Assembly (NCBI GenBank): GCA_025999315.1
Contig: BNXD01000061.1
Span: 1-8,037 of the forward strand
Source: Bacteroidia bacterium
GTDB lineage: Bacteria; Bacteroidota; Bacteroidia; Bacteroidales; Rikenellaceae
Reading direction: 5' to 3'
Length of the DNA: 8,037 nt
The position numbers were made by a program, and so were the translations under genes. Positions 7,801 through 8,037 of this stretch are shown one piece after another; within the stretch, counting starts at the first letter, position 1; each line of letters starts with the position of its first letter. The notes under the pieces were generated by a model that did not search any database, had not been told where the DNA came from, and saw only the letters and a program-made list of their open reading frames with translations.

Positions 7801-8037
7801 CTTCGACGACAACGCCGCCCTCTCCCAGCAGATCGCCTACAGCTACAACGGCAACCAGCTCGACCACATCACCGTCAACGGCACCCAAAGCGCGCAGTAT
7901 GAGTACGATGCCGCGGGCAACATGACCTTCGACGGATCGACCGGCGTGGGTGTCGAGTACAATGTTTTGGGTCTGCCCGAAAGAATATTTGCAGGAACCG
8001 AAGATATTTGCTACATTTATCTCGCCGACGGCACAAA
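4829..8037 (+). CDS. DUF6443-type RHS-repeat protein, secreted, 3'-truncated by the window end
   Basis: An open frame with no stop from ATG 4829 to the last base (1069 codons plus two bases). The start gives a signal peptide (MKKILLLALLALNAHLAFG, cleavage likely after G19). Residues 20-310 are beta-rich; residues about 250-300 (LSGSQSQVTYYLYRDNAYL) resemble the Ig-like repeats often found at this place. A DUF6443-like segment starts near 320, with ITYYDDFGR (336-344) and GKDIVNFTEYDNMGR. YD repeats follow: YYVYDDLGR (548-556), TEYDQRGR (590-597), KYDKYDRP (642-649), TYYDRDYRV (772-780), DYDPWGR (832-838), HEYDDLGR (860-867) and YEYDAAGN (1024-1031). Members of this family usually continue into an RHS core and a variable C-terminal domain, which would lie just beyond the window. 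DNA is AT-richer in the first 1 kb and strongly GC-rich after about 5.9 kb. It probably acts with the preceding gene as a cell-surface or secreted cocoon, possibly a toxin carrier; this role is inferred. Confidence 0.9.
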   Translation, partial: MKKILLLALLALNAHLAFGYNLICPRSNIFPGETADIGMTGHDDGKSYLLKKIIDTNNLSSSILVSSTPTYNPNGSITFSGPFEYGSYMIFISETPQDMPTALIAGLTPKEPFNSYEFTYEGYPIVVDKNGGTYEVSFGSQGALSADVLNQAFSEYNAGVVGGFKGEGRPHIELTKLDNTNCSDHRIKVTFAPAINQDPSISQSYRLGIKGSGPDGTFITFSQPGGGELVPYTVSYRHTGNANSSPIDILLSGSQSQVTYYLYRDNAYLQSLTGTGQPLTFTNIAAEPGLYRVLAMYGFSSHMIWMNSISPCPYLTNDNISYSRTYHAPNEYVENITYYDDFGRAEQSIAIGGAPSGKDIVNFTEYDNMGRADAKSYLPFATTSMLGQKTTSPVTKLQSFYSAQLSGDGDAGYPYAEAQYDNLPTGVLKRESTPGLGGNMNTGHVTQYSAALNGTSFPIKKFIIDNDGSSLRYAGNYAANTLTITQKQQASKHQTQITVTNGENQYTTTASTYESDADELPSFEYTDSFGQVVAREVRVSATDRRISYYVYDDLGRQRYVIPPVAEMMLSTAGSSYTLTNNAISDYCYYTEYDQRGRVVRQYAPGAGYTLTVYDAKDRVVMTQRADMRDESDIANNKWFFTKYDKYDRPVITGERSGGTWELHRAACANLSGYESRGSAMHGYTNSVYPIITDPNKVLTVTYYDDYNWVDGNHAFVPGQIEGGAAQSTDTEGLVTGTKKRILGNNNWLNNPIIVGENSYQLPLNDQWITSATYYDRDYRVIQTVSDLYPVGREVVSNRHDFSGRVATARVVQQMGRNNDSYYVQQGYTKRFDYDPWGRLLDVKMAVDGDTVGGEVTVARHEYDDLGRVCHKWLHNNLDTTTLAYNIRGQLADSYSRAFAYYLNYDKTHNISGATPRYDGKLSMYDWARGGGPKELGENKKMYILDYDPLGQLTAARSRQVAPNQIWTGVDSTRNEQGITYDLNGNILSISRFDDNAALSQQIAYSYNGNQLDHITVNGTQSAQYEYDAAGNMTFDGSTGVGVEYNVLGLPERIFAGTEDICYIYLADGT

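Overview
The window suggests a Bacteroidota genome, most likely a gut-type Bacteroidales (Alistipes or a relative is a guess). The two large genes are RHS/YD-repeat proteins of the layout common in that phylum. Their starts show no Shine-Dalgarno sequence, and the protein-coding DNA is moderately to highly GC-rich with AT-richer patches. All real genes read on the + strand. Both window edges cut through sequence, so neither end is a natural boundary.

Layout: bases 1-118 are an exact reverse-complement copy of bases 3372-3489, inside the first RHS gene. At 118/119 this copy changes abruptly into the middle of an O-antigen ligase/polymerase-like membrane protein gene. That gene runs to 1368 and lacks its 5' part. 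After 13 bases comes a complete 1144-residue secreted RHS-family protein (1382-4816). After 12 more bases comes a second signal-peptide-bearing RHS protein (4829 to beyond 8037). It has an N-terminal beta-rich region, a DUF6443-type segment and many YD repeats, and is still open at the window end, before its RHS core and variable C-terminus.

How they fit: the two RHS genes are almost certainly one transcription unit and probably work as a pair. The first carries the N-terminal plug-like region (GLGWNL motif, reminiscent of SpvB/TcB) and ends just after a YD repeat. The second continues the YD repeats towards the core. A split RHS cocoon, analogous to TcB plus TcC, is a reasonable inference but is not shown here. 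The ligase fragment has no obvious functional link to them.

The main anomaly is the inverted 118-bp copy fused to a truncated gene. It is either an assembly or amplification chimera or the edge of a real inversion/duplication, and this must be settled before the left 118 bases or the ligase N-terminus are trusted. No RNA genes, CRISPR arrays, transposases, recombinases, terminators or recognisable Bacteroidota promoters were seen, and no gene-free stretch exceeds 300 bases.
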